A DNA stretch of 25,002 nucleotides, taken from positions 1 to 25,002 of IMG/VR virus record IMGVR_UViG_3300043137_000539. One strand, written 5' to 3'. This DNA is from a virus. Below, in pieces: positions 14,235 to 20,931 of this stretch. Each line of letters begins with the position of its first letter. Positions within the stretch are counted from its first letter, which is position 1. The notes beneath the pieces were generated by a model. It saw nothing but the letters and a program-made list of their open reading frames with translations, did no database searches and was not told the DNA's origin. The position numbers and the translations under genes are program-made.

Positions 14235-15119
14235 ATTTCTGATCTTGAAAATAGCCTGACACTTGTTTTTTAACTCTACGTCCCAATAAACTTCTCTGCC
14301 ATGATCTACTGGAGTAGAGGTTGGCATGTCAGCGTGTTTGCGAGTGCCGTCAATACCTTCGCTGTAGTGAAACAATGGAGTGGTAGGCCAAGTGTCATAA
14401 GCAGCGTCAAAAGCCTCTCTGGGAGTCAGAGAATCAGTAAGGATGCTATGATGCAAGCTGTCGTAGGTGATTGGAATGCTGCGAGTGTTATGAAAGTGTT
14501 TGATCAAGTTTTTAATGCCCCAGATACCTTTGGCATTATCATTGTTCTCAAGCACTAAACGCTTGCGGATATTATCTGGCAGTTGGTCATATACTGACAA
14601 TACTTTGTCAGCGATTGCTTGAGCACTTCCTTCCTGACGGACATGGATGTTGAGTGGAGAACGATAATCTTCTGGCAAGTCTAAGAGGTCAAAGATTTCA
14701 GCGTGCTGTTTGAGGTCTGCAATGCTGTTGTCGATGCATTCTTTCTTGTCGGATGACAGAGTAATGTATTCGCTAGGATGGGAGGATAAACGAATAGGCT
14801 TTTCTACCAGAGTCTTTTTGATAGCATCGCACGTTTCTTTAATGCTGGAAAAGTTTGGCAAGTCAGAGATTAATAGCTTAACATCTTTATGCGTTAAGAT
14901 TGGAGCAAGAGAGGATGATACTCTGTAGCCTTGGATATTGTTGTTTTGGCAAAACTTAATTGTTTGATGAGTCATCTTGAAGTTGTGCAAGATGCGCTGA
15001 GAAAGCTCATTGATAGCTTGGTCAAAAGGCAGTTTGGCGAATTGGGTATATGTCATCGAACGGAAGTTGTGACCGTTGTCAGATAGTGTCTTGGAGATAC
15101 AGCAAAGGGCTAGATTCAT
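14208..15119 (-). CDS. uvsE: UV damage endonuclease UvsE/UVDE
   Basis: A 303-aa TIM-barrel repair enzyme that nicks DNA 5' of UV photoproducts and other lesions. Family landmarks are present in order: NLALCCIS (2-9), YRVSSSLAPILTH (65-77), RLSSHPSEYITL (110-121), LNIHVRQEG (156-164), RLVLENND (187-194), PITYDSLHHSIL (216-227), FHYSEGIDGTRKHAD (250-264) and WDVELK (279-284). The candidate metal ligands H114, E191, D220, H251 and E282 are kept. I chose the ATG at 15119 because the promoter ends 5 nt upstream and the family starts there. A near-palindrome spans promoter and start codon. Confidence 0.95.
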   Translation of the reverse strand: MNLALCCISKTLSDNGHNFRSMTYTQFAKLPFDQAINELSQRILHNFKMTHQTIKFCQNNNIQGYRVSSSLAPILTHKDVKLLISDLPNFSSIKETCDAIKKTLVEKPIRLSSHPSEYITLSSDKKECIDNSIADLKQHAEIFDLLDLPEDYRSPLNIHVRQEGSAQAIADKVLSVYDQLPDNIRKRLVLENNDNAKGIWGIKNLIKHFHNTRSIPITYDSLHHSILTDSLTPREAFDAAYDTWPTTPLFHYSEGIDGTRKHADMPTSTPVDHGREVYWDVELKNKCQAIFKIRNLTKEKSIV

Positions 15120-15134
15120 GGTGAAATCTAGCCC
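15107..15134. repeat. Inverted repeat spanning the uvsE -10 box and start codon
   Basis: Arms GGGCTAGATT (15107-15116) and AATCTAGCCC (15125-15134) with an 8-nt loop holding the start codon. On the minus strand one arm contains the -10 TAGATT and the other is codons 2-5. A candidate operator. Confidence 0.72.
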
Positions 15135-15152
15135 CTCTATGCTTAATGTCAA
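15125..15152 (-). promoter_or_regulatory. Sigma70-type promoter of uvsE, leaderless geometry
   Basis: Minus strand: TTGACA (15147-15152), 16 bp, TAGATT (15125-15130), 5 nt to the ATG at 15119. It fills the whole gap behind the kinase gene. Confidence 0.85.
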
Positions 15153-15596
15153 TTACGATCTTAGAATTTTTTCAGGATCACGTTCTCGCGGTCCTTTTTC
15201 AAGACTCGTCCAACTTTCAAAATCAATTAAAAATAATTTACCGCTTTCAGATTCTACGACATTTTTCCAACGAATGTCGTTATGGTAGATCCCATAATCT
15301 TTTATCAAAGCGTCATTCATTCTTTTGATTTCATCTTTAAACTTGTACCGATCTTTTGGCAAATATTTAAGATTTAATGATTCGCCAATATACTTAGTAA
15401 TTATTAACTTTTGTTCTGGGACAGTATCAACAACTGGAGCAGTAAAATCACAACCAAACAAGATAGCATAAGCACCTACTTCTTTTTTAAATTTATTATC
15501 AGTTTTTAAGTATTTGTATACAAGTAATTCATTGTTTACCTCATGTAGTTCCAGCTTCTCAGTTGAAACCCCTTTTTTGAATTCTTTTATAAACAT
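15153..15596 (-). CDS. Miniature protein-kinase-fold protein
   Basis: A 147-aa protein with a kinase or aminoglycoside-phosphotransferase-like active site: YHNDIRWKNVV gives H105-x-D107-x4-N112, and FLIDFESW gives a metal-binding D125 in place of DFG. An N-lobe is present but short; K28 (in VYKYLK) and E39 could be the ATP Lys-Glu pair. No C-terminal substrate lobe follows, so it is about half the size of a normal kinase, close to small RIO/APH-like kinases. Target unknown. It starts 2 nt after a 31-codon ORF. Confidence 0.75.
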   Translation of the reverse strand: MFIKEFKKGVSTEKLELHEVNNELLVYKYLKTDNKFKKEVGAYAILFGCDFTAPVVDTVPEQKLIITKYIGESLNLKYLPKDRYKFKDEIKRMNDALIKDYGIYHNDIRWKNVVESESGKLFLIDFESWTSLEKGPRERDPEKILRS

Positions 15597-15598
15597 AA

Positions 15599-15694
15599 TT
15601 AAATATAACGACCTAAAGCCTCAATAACTCTCAAAAGTTTTTCGAAGATAAAGTTCATAATGGAATCTTTGATTTGTTTTAAAAAGTTAAACAT
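15599..15694 (-). CDS. 31-aa amphipathic peptide
   Basis: An ORF encoding MFNFLKQIKDSIMNFIFEKL, then LRVIEALGRYI, fits exactly between the sigma factor (8-bp overlap) and the kinase gene (2-nt gap). The pattern of hydrophobic and charged residues suggests an amphipathic helix. The tight packing is the main evidence that it is real. Confidence 0.58.
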   Translation of the reverse strand: MFNFLKQIKDSIMNFIFEKLLRVIEALGRYI

Positions 15695-16271
15695 GGTCTT
15701 TGGATATTCTTTTGATTTCTGATTGGAGTTTTTTGGCCATCTTGTGTTTCGCAACATAAACAGCGCCCACTGTTACTTTGTATTTTTCGACGATCTCTTC
15801 CTTGCTCATTTCTTTCAAGAAAATATCGCAAAAAATATAATACTCTTTACCTGATCTGGTTGTTTTTAAATTATTTAAAGCAATTTTAATTAGTTTTCGC
15901 TTATACCTATAGTCGGACTTATCTTCGACGGTGGAATTTTCACTGCCTTGGCTCTCCATTAGTTCGTCGTCGCCAGAGACGAAGTATTTGCTTTGAGTTT
16001 TATTTCTGCGGATGATGTCAATAATCCTCCATTTAGCAAACTTTTGAACCCAAGCATGGAGACATCCTTTAGAAGAATCAAACTTATCGTTTTTAAATTG
16101 ATTAGCTATTGCCACAAAAATCTCTTGAACTACATCTTCTGAATCTTGATGATTAAGGTTATACGAGTGAGTCAAGGAGCGAAAATAATGATAATAATGA
16201 TTATAAAATTCGCCCCAATGTTCAGCGTTTTGCCAGTTTTTAAGAGTAGTTTCGGATGGCTGTTCGATCAT
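15687..16271 (-). CDS. ECF-like RNA polymerase sigma factor
   Basis: A 194-aa protein with the two domains of an extracytoplasmic-function sigma factor. Sigma region 2: HQDSEDVVQEIFVAIANQF (41-59), then FDSSKGCLHAWVQKFAKWRIIDIIRR (two parts of region 2.3-2.4, 64-89). Sigma region 4: a helix-turn-helix around MSKEEIVEKYKVTVGAVYVA (155-174), then KHKMAKKLQSEI. It would direct RNA polymerase to a set of promoters, possibly the tail genes, which lack TTGACA/TATAAT. That target is inferred. It starts 1 nt after the upstream stop. Confidence 0.88.
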   Translation of the reverse strand: MIEQPSETTLKNWQNAEHWGEFYNHYYHYFRSLTHSYNLNHQDSEDVVQEIFVAIANQFKNDKFDSSKGCLHAWVQKFAKWRIIDIIRRNKTQSKYFVSGDDELMESQGSENSTVEDKSDYRYKRKLIKIALNNLKTTRSGKEYYIFCDIFLKEMSKEEIVEKYKVTVGAVYVAKHKMAKKLQSEIKRISKDHV

Positions 16272-16272
16272 A

Positions 16273-16446
16273 TTAAAATGGGATATTGTCTTCTTCTATT
16301 TCTAAAGGTTGATGTTGCTCTTCAATGGTAGCTTTCAAAGCTCTAATAAGAGCGTGTAATGCTAGATAAGATTGATGAGAGTCTTCATCGAAGAAGAAAG
16401 CTTCGCTCTCCAGATTTTCAATTAATTTTGATAAAAAAGTTTTCAT
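16273..16446 (-). CDS. 57-aa hypothetical protein
   Basis: An ORF (MKTFLSKLIENLESEAFFFD..., ending IEEDNIPF) fills the gap between thyX and the sigma gene, 2 nt from one and 1 nt from the other. It is acidic and helical. Being next to the sigma gene, it could in principle be an anti-sigma or co-regulator, but nothing in the sequence shows this. Confidence 0.72.
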   Translation of the reverse strand: MKTFLSKLIENLESEAFFFDEDSHQSYLALHALIRALKATIEEQHQPLEIEEDNIPF

Positions 16447-16448
16447 AA

Positions 16449-17093
16449 TTAATGTCCGAATGCTTCGATAGTGTGTTTGAAGGGATTGCCTTCAATGTTC
16501 TTTACAAGATCAAGCATTTTTCCTACTAAGTCGCGAGTCTCTTTTTGAGTATCTTTTTTGAGGCGAAGATTACAGAGATGAATAAACGCTTGTAAACTAC
16601 CAGTCCAAATAAACTTTGTTTCCAAGGCAAGCGGCAAAATAATTCGACACTGTTCCTTCGCAATACCAGCATTGCACATCTCGTCATAAACCTCCTTAGC
16701 GAGGTCAACTACAGACTTCATTTTAGATAAGTAATAATCATTCGCGTCTTTAGAAATATCTTCCGCACTTCCTTGTTTTGAGTCTTTTGATTGTAGCCTT
16801 AGTTGATCTGGCAACCAATATGAATCAGAAAAATCTACATATCTTCCAGAAATACTATTTCTTGCCCATCCAATCTGATGTGTGAAAAGCTGCCTTTCTA
16901 CAAAGATTGGACATTCAATTCGGAATTGAAGCTGTGGGTGTCGAAATGGCGATGTATGACCATGTTTAGCTAGAAATTTGAGAAGTTTTGCGTCTTTTTC
17001 TTCAAAATTTTCAGTTTCCTTGTCATATGAGACTCTGGCGATATTTGCAATCATAAGATCGCTACCGAAATGGCTAAGTAATTCTGCTTTCAT
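16449..17093 (-). CDS. thyX: Flavin-dependent thymidylate synthase ThyX
   Basis: A 214-aa enzyme that makes dTMP from dUMP with FAD, NADPH and methylene-tetrahydrofolate. Landmarks: HGHTSPFRHPQLQFRIECPI in the N-terminal half, VERQLF, then THQIGWARNSISGRYVD (71-87), KQGSAED, and the C-terminal LALETKFIWTGSLQAFIHLC followed by NLRLKKDTQKETR. The classic RHR-x7-S motif reads THQ here, with S82-G-R-Y kept; I recall 'HQxGxxxN..S.RYV' forms in other phages. It supplies thymidine for phage DNA. Confidence 0.92.
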   Translation of the reverse strand: MKAELLSHFGSDLMIANIARVSYDKETENFEEKDAKLLKFLAKHGHTSPFRHPQLQFRIECPIFVERQLFTHQIGWARNSISGRYVDFSDSYWLPDQLRLQSKDSKQGSAEDISKDANDYYLSKMKSVVDLAKEVYDEMCNAGIAKEQCRIILPLALETKFIWTGSLQAFIHLCNLRLKKDTQKETRDLVGKMLDLVKNIEGNPFKHTIEAFGH

Positions 17094-17099
17094 TGATTT

Positions 17100-17342
17100 T
17101 TATGGTTGAGGGATAAATCGGGCAATTTTTTGCTCTAGTTGTTCTACTGTTTTTTCTGAATGCCAAATCTCCACAACATTGCCAGAAATATATTCTCCAT
17201 TTGTTGTTTTAATTGATGTATTTGCTGGCAAGAACAAAGCCTCTGGCTGTTCCAGTCTTCGTTGAGAGACTGATTTTGAATCAATTTTATTAGTGTTGCA
17301 GCAAGAAGCCGCGAACATTGTTAAAAGTAAGAGTTTTTTCAT
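17100..17342 (-). CDS. Small lipoprotein, o-spanin candidate
   Basis: An 80-aa protein with a lipoprotein signal: basic MKK, hydrophobic LLLLTMFAA, and a lipobox ending A-A-S-C14. The mature part is polar and ends RFIPQP. Its start overlaps the stop of the upstream coiled-coil gene by 4 bp, the arrangement of two-gene Rz/Rz1 spanins that fuse inner and outer membranes at lysis. It is not especially proline-rich, so the role is likely rather than certain. An outer-membrane lipoprotein implies a Gram-negative host. Confidence 0.65.
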   Translation of the reverse strand: MKKLLLLTMFAASCCNTNKIDSKSVSQRRLEQPEALFLPANTSIKTTNGEYISGNVVEIWHSEKTVEQLEQKIARFIPQP

Positions 17343-17587
17343 AAGTCGTTTTGCTTGAGGAACAGATTTAATTTTTCCTTTTCTTCGATAATTTCGTCCA
17401 TTAGCCTCTTTGCTTGAGCTTGTTCATCGGATTTAGCGATTGAACGTAGCTCTTCTCTTTTTTCATTGAGCTTGTTAACTCTAGAAGAGTGCTTTTCTAA
17501 AATATCGTAAAAATAAGATTTATTCTTGAGCTTGAGAAATTGAACCCCAAGCTCAAGCAGCAATTTTACTGTTGCTAATAGAGGCAT
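17339..17587 (-). CDS. Coiled-coil protein, i-spanin candidate
   Basis: An 82-aa protein with a hydrophobic N-terminus (PLLATVKLLLELGVQFL, about 2-18), followed by a long charged coiled coil from about 30 to 75. This is the layout of an inner-membrane spanin. The N-terminal helix contains a Lys and a Glu, so it is a weak membrane anchor; a cytoplasmic coiled-coil protein is the alternative. Pairing with the overlapping lipoprotein gene is the best argument. Confidence 0.6.
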   Translation of the reverse strand: MPLLATVKLLLELGVQFLKLKNKSYFYDILEKHSSRVNKLNEKREELRSIAKSDEQAQAKRLMDEIIEEKEKLNLFLKQNDL

Positions 17588-17589
17588 TT

Positions 17590-17787
17590 TTACTTCTTAT
17601 TAGATTCAAAAATAATCTTTTCCTCTTTGTCCACACCTGCTTCGCAGATATATCCTCCAATATGTTTTGCACAATCAAGTGCCCATGAATAGGCATCTTG
17701 AAAACACATATCATAAGAAGCTTGATGATCACCCTTGTGATTGTAAACGCTATACCAACTAACACCAGATTTACCTTTTGTTTTCAT
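17590..17787 (-). CDS. Hypothetical protein
   Basis: A 65-aa protein (MKTKGKSGVSWYSVYNHKGDH...) with Trp/Tyr-rich first half and an acidic, lysine-rich end. It is separated from the next gene by 2 nt. No family recognised. Confidence 0.72.
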   Translation of the reverse strand: MKTKGKSGVSWYSVYNHKGDHQASYDMCFQDAYSWALDCAKHIGGYICEAGVDKEEKIIFESNKK

Positions 17788-17800
17788 ATTTAACGAGTTT

Positions 17801-18046
17801 TTAATGTGTATTTTGAGAGACTTTGATCAGAGTTTCGTGAATTAAATGACGGGTTTCGCGGTCAACTACTCGACCATCAACTTGAGGAAGTTCGTTGATA
17901 ACTTCATCAAAGTCAAGTCCGAAAGCGGAACACAGTGATTTTACTTTACGAAAGACTCCAATTTCCTTGTATTTAAGGACTGCCCAGCACAAATCAATTT
18001 GCTCTGGGGTTGCTTCTTCAATTGCATTGGCAAGCTGCTTGCTCAT
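17801..18046 (-). CDS. Hypothetical protein
   Basis: An 81-aa, mostly helical protein (MSKQLANAIEEATPEQIDLC...) with no recognised domain. A TTGACA with a TAAAGT 16 bp downstream (18086-18113) could drive it, but with a 39-nt distance to the ATG. Confidence 0.73.
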   Translation of the reverse strand: MSKQLANAIEEATPEQIDLCWAVLKYKEIGVFRKVKSLCSAFGLDFDEVINELPQVDGRVVDRETRHLIHETLIKVSQNTH

Positions 18047-18083
18047 GTATGTATTTTGTTATTTATTTAGGATTTACTTACTT

Positions 18084-19001
18084 TTACTTTAACATCGCTG
18101 CGATATTTGTCAAGACATTGTTTTTCTCAATAATCGCTTTATCTTTCCACTGCTGAAGATAGTCCTGATAAAAAGGAGTATTTTCAGTTTTTTGAATCAA
18201 TTCCTCTTCGGAATTAACAAAGAAATGATCAGGAACATTATAACCAGACAACTCGACGGTATTTTTACAGTGACCATCAAAAAGAGGAAGTACGTTATAA
18301 TTAAGAGACTCGTAAAATCTGTTAGCCAAGCAATTGTAGTTGTCATGGTTGATTTCATCTTCGATATACAAAGATGTTTTGAAATCAAGTAATCCATCTT
18401 TTGACCAATTGATTCGATCAATAAAAGGGCCATGAACATTAATGTTCGCAAACTTTTCCCTATTCTTTTTGTGAGTAGATACTGTAACATAGCCTTTTAA
18501 ATAATTCTGGAAAGAAGAAGCGCGATCTTTGCGGAAAGATCCGTAATACACGCAACCTTTCTTTTCTTTTGTTGTCAAGATAGGGTCGAACACTAAACTA
18601 TTTAAGTTAACGAAGTTCCACTTATCTACATACTTCTCAACAATTTTAGAGATGTCTGCGCTGTGATTAGCGATGACTTGGTAGCGGCGACCAGCTTTCG
18701 CAGCCATCCATAGGATGCGCGGCTCACCAAGATTATACTCGTTAGTGATATGAAAGAGTTCGGCGTTTGGACTCTGTTCTAGCCATTTGTAATCCACATA
18801 CGAATAGTGGCTAGCATGATTGAAAATGATTTTGTCATAGTTTGGCTCGATAACATCATTGACTGATGGATAGCTCCAAATCAAATCGACTTGGTGGCCC
18901 AAAGTGATTAAATGGTCTTTAATTTGTTTTGCATTTAGCCAGTGCAAATTTTGTGGTTCTTTCAAAGAACCTTTGTGTGAATCAATTAATAGGATTTTCA
19001 T
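18084..19001 (-). CDS. T4 beta-glucosyltransferase-like GT-B glycosyltransferase
   Basis: A 305-aa protein that follows the T4 DNA beta-glucosyltransferase layout. MKILLIDSHKG opens a Rossmann domain. YYGSFRKDR (152-160) matches T4 YGGSFRSGQR (UDP-binding G188, S189, R191). IED215 and NRFYE (227-231) match T4 D258 and R269-x-x-E272, and FFVNSEEELI matches the C-terminal segment. T4's catalytic Asp100 would fall near N87/E88, so the base is unclear. It may add sugar to modified DNA bases, or to another acceptor. I chose the ATG at 19001, overlapping the upstream gene by 20 bp. Confidence 0.72.
   Translation of the reverse strand: MKILLIDSHKGSLKEPQNLHWLNAKQIKDHLITLGHQVDLIWSYPSVNDVIEPNYDKIIFNHASHYSYVDYKWLEQSPNAELFHITNEYNLGEPRILWMAAKAGRRYQVIANHSADISKIVEKYVDKWNFVNLNSLVFDPILTTKEKKGCVYYGSFRKDRASSFQNYLKGYVTVSTHKKNREKFANINVHGPFIDRINWSKDGLLDFKTSLYIEDEINHDNYNCLANRFYESLNYNVLPLFDGHCKNTVELSGYNVPDHFFVNSEEELIQKTENTPFYQDYLQQWKDKAIIEKNNVLTNIAAMLK
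18086..18113 (-). promoter_or_regulatory. Weak promoter candidate upstream of 18046
   Basis: Minus strand: TTGACA (18108-18113), 16 bp, TAAAGT (18086-18091, 4 of 6). It sits at the end of the glycosyltransferase gene. Unlike the others it is far from the start codon, so it is less certain. Confidence 0.35.
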
Positions 19002-19242
19002 GTGGTGATAGTTCAATGGCGATTTTGCCGAGACTATTATCAATAACACAGTATCCTTCTAACACAAGTGTTTTTTCGAAAATTCTTGTTTTAGTAATTT
19101 CGAAAAGCAAATCTTCTTTTTCTGGGATCTTTAAAACGTGCATGTGCGTGTCAACTGAGATCAATTCACAGTTCTCAAATGTTTTATCCATCCACTCTTC
19201 GTGAATTTCATTTGCTCCAACAACTTTAATATTTCCTATCAT
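18982..19242 (-). CDS. Hypothetical protein upstream of the glycosyltransferase
   Basis: An 86-aa acidic, beta-rich protein (MIGNIKVVGANEIHEEWMDK...). It has its own promoter and overlaps the glycosyltransferase start by 20 bp, so the two should be made together. No family recognised. Confidence 0.72.
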   Translation of the reverse strand: MIGNIKVVGANEIHEEWMDKTFENCELISVDTHMHVLKIPEKEDLLFEITKTRIFEKTLVLEGYCVIDNSLGKIAIELSPHENPIN

Positions 19243-19251
19243 GTTATACTT

Positions 19252-19280
19252 ATATTAATATTTATACTTGAAAGTGTCAA
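19252..19280 (-). promoter_or_regulatory. Sigma70-type promoter of the 19242 unit, leaderless geometry
   Basis: Minus strand: TTGACA (19275-19280), 17 bp, TAATAT (19252-19257, 4 of 6), 9 nt to the ATG at 19242. It overlaps the end of the sulfotransferase gene. Confidence 0.7.
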
Positions 19281-19908
19281 TATCTCTTTCAAAAATCTTT
19301 TCGATTGTTCTCTTGGATTTAAAATCAAAATAATCATGATAGTGACCTCGTTTAGAGGAATTTTCATGCGGTAATTTTGAAGAGATGTGTTTGATGCCAC
19401 ACTCGTTTAGCATTTTTTCAAAATCCTCTTTTAAATTTTCAAAGCGCAAAACAAAATTCGGAGTGAACATTCCCTCTAACCATGAGCTTTGATCGTGAAT
19501 AGCAATAAAGTTTTTATCTTGTTGCTCATATTTAAGCATCATTAATTCACAGAATTCTGCGAAAGTCATTTTTGAATTGATTCCGTACAGCTTTCCTAAA
19601 TCGTTTTTAAGCGCGAATTCATACATAGAAATCGCTCTGTCCCAAGGGTTTCTGACAATGGCGAAAGACATGTAGTTGTGAACCATGTTGCCCATTACTA
19701 AACTAATTTCGTTTGGTTTAACATGGGTAGGAGAGAACCATTTACGATAAGTCTTGTCGTTTAAAAAACGATCAAATTCTTTTTTATGTTTATGGATAAG
19801 GTTGAAGTCTCCTAAATGATTATAAATAGAAGTACTGGCGTTTTTAGGAATACGAACAAAAATCATACTCCAAATCCATTTATGCTCGCATTGAGAGATT
19901 TCTAACAT
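19255..19908 (-). CDS. Sulfotransferase family protein
   Basis: A 217-aa protein with the two PAPS-binding sites of the Sulfotransfer_2 type: FVRIPKNASTSIYNHL (17-32) for the 5'-phosphosulfate and SFAIVRNPWDRAISMY (81-96) for the 3'-phosphate. A likely acceptor-side segment is LRFENLKEDFEKML. It would move sulfate from PAPS to a hydroxyl, usually on a glycan. No signal peptide or membrane anchor. The start at 19908 fits the family and overlaps the nuclease stop by 7 bp. Acceptor unknown; the neighbouring glycosyltransferase is a candidate partner. Confidence 0.85.
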   Translation of the reverse strand: MLEISQCEHKWIWSMIFVRIPKNASTSIYNHLGDFNLIHKHKKEFDRFLNDKTYRKWFSPTHVKPNEISLVMGNMVHNYMSFAIVRNPWDRAISMYEFALKNDLGKLYGINSKMTFAEFCELMMLKYEQQDKNFIAIHDQSSWLEGMFTPNFVLRFENLKEDFEKMLNECGIKHISSKLPHENSSKRGHYHDYFDFKSKRTIEKIFERDIDTFKYKY

Positions 19909-20420
19909 TTAGGCCAAACTTTGTATTTTAAATTCTCAAAAATATCTGAAAATTTAATGATTGAAATTTCATCTTTGCGATCTTTTCTTTGGTATATCTT
20001 GTAAAGAGCGTCTTTTGATTTTGTGACTCTAGAGTTTTGATCTACTTTATCCATGCATAACTCCCATAAAGCCGCTCTATTAACTATAATAAAATCATTC
20101 TCACGCTCGAAAGCGATGTATTGAGCCGCTCCAACTAGCCAGCCACCCTTTCCAGCTACATTTAAAAACTCTACCCAAATCAAATCATCGTTAACTTCGG
20201 TATCGGTTCTTTTTATTTTCTTCTGAGCTTTAATATCTAAAGATTTTGTTTCATAATTTTCTTTGGTTAAAAAAACGTCTATGTGCGCTAATTGCTGTTT
20301 ACGATTTGCCTTAACAGCTTTCCAACCTTGTTTTTCAGCGATAGAAATAAAAAGATCCTCCGCATTATGCCCATCGTCAGAACATTGACCTGAGAAATCA
20401 AATTTATTACGGTATTTCAT
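19902..20420 (-). CDS. PD-(D/E)XK-fold nuclease-like protein
   Basis: A 172-aa protein with the core of the restriction-endonuclease fold: E21 in the first helix (NAEDLFISIAEKQGW), D48 in AHIDVFL and D62-x-K64 in LDIKAQKK. Downstream, IWVEFLNVAGKGGWLVGAA and YIAFERENDFIIVNR fit a family I recall from phages. It probably cuts or processes DNA, or is a relic of such an enzyme. It overlaps the upstream gene by 14 bp. Confidence 0.73.
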   Translation of the reverse strand: MKYRNKFDFSGQCSDDGHNAEDLFISIAEKQGWKAVKANRKQQLAHIDVFLTKENYETKSLDIKAQKKIKRTDTEVNDDLIWVEFLNVAGKGGWLVGAAQYIAFERENDFIIVNRAALWELCMDKVDQNSRVTKSKDALYKIYQRKDRKDEISIIKFSDIFENLKYKVWPKC

Positions 20421-20931
20421 GAAGTACTAGATTATTATCAAAAATTTGAAAATTAAAAACTCTAACTGTGGTTTTGATGAATTCGTCTTTTTTTTGTTCG
20501 CGATTGACGTTTCCTATAATAAATTTAACTTTGTATTTTTCTTTTAAAAACTGAAAAATATCGTTAACTGCTCTTTTTAATAAGAAAAGATTGTTGTAAT
20601 CTGTGGCGGCGAAAACAAATTCACAAGAATTTAACTTAGCCAAGTGTGCTGTTTGAATTGAGTAAAGTTGTGTTTTTTTCTCCAAGTCAAAAGCTACAAA
20701 ACCTATTATTTTATTTTCTTTACGAGCATAAATTATTTTTGTATTTTCAATTAAATAATCGAAATGTCTGTCAATTTCCCTATGAAGATTAGATAAAGTC
20801 TTAGTTTTAAACGATAAAGGTTTGGATTTAGCAAAAAAAACCTTGTGTAAAAGGTACAATTCTTCTTTAACTTCCTTTTCTTCAAGAAATTCGTGTAAAT
20901 TATACTCAACGCCTTTATTATTTATAGTCAT
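20407..20931 (-). CDS. GNAT-like protein
   Basis: A 174-aa protein. The central KIIYARKENKIIGFVAFDLE resembles strands 3-4 of GNAT acetyltransferases, and the end (VKFIIGNVNREQKKDEFIKT followed by TVRVFNFQIFDNNLVLHE) their C-terminal part, but the acetyl-CoA loop is not evident. Some phage GNAT-like proteins are inactive folds. The ATG at 20931 overlaps the start codon of the divergent tail gene in CATG; an in-frame TTG at 20955 would overlap it more. Confidence 0.6.
   Translation of the reverse strand: MTINNKGVEYNLHEFLEEKEVKEELYLLHKVFFAKSKPLSFKTKTLSNLHREIDRHFDYLIENTKIIYARKENKIIGFVAFDLEKKTQLYSIQTAHLAKLNSCEFVFAATDYNNLFLLKRAVNDIFQFLKEKYKVKFIIGNVNREQKKDEFIKTTVRVFNFQIFDNNLVLHEIP

Noticed and set aside
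17525-17557. Inverted repeat CTTGAGCTTG / CAAGCTCAAG near the start of the i-spanin candidate
   Set aside because: The 13-nt loop and Leu/Lys/Glu-rich codons make it likely to be a by-product of the coding sequence.
20822-20929. N-terminal extension of the L gene
   Set aside because: The frame is open back to 20822, but the extra 36 residues are antisense to the GNAT-like gene and absent from gpL; the ATG at 20930 fits the family.
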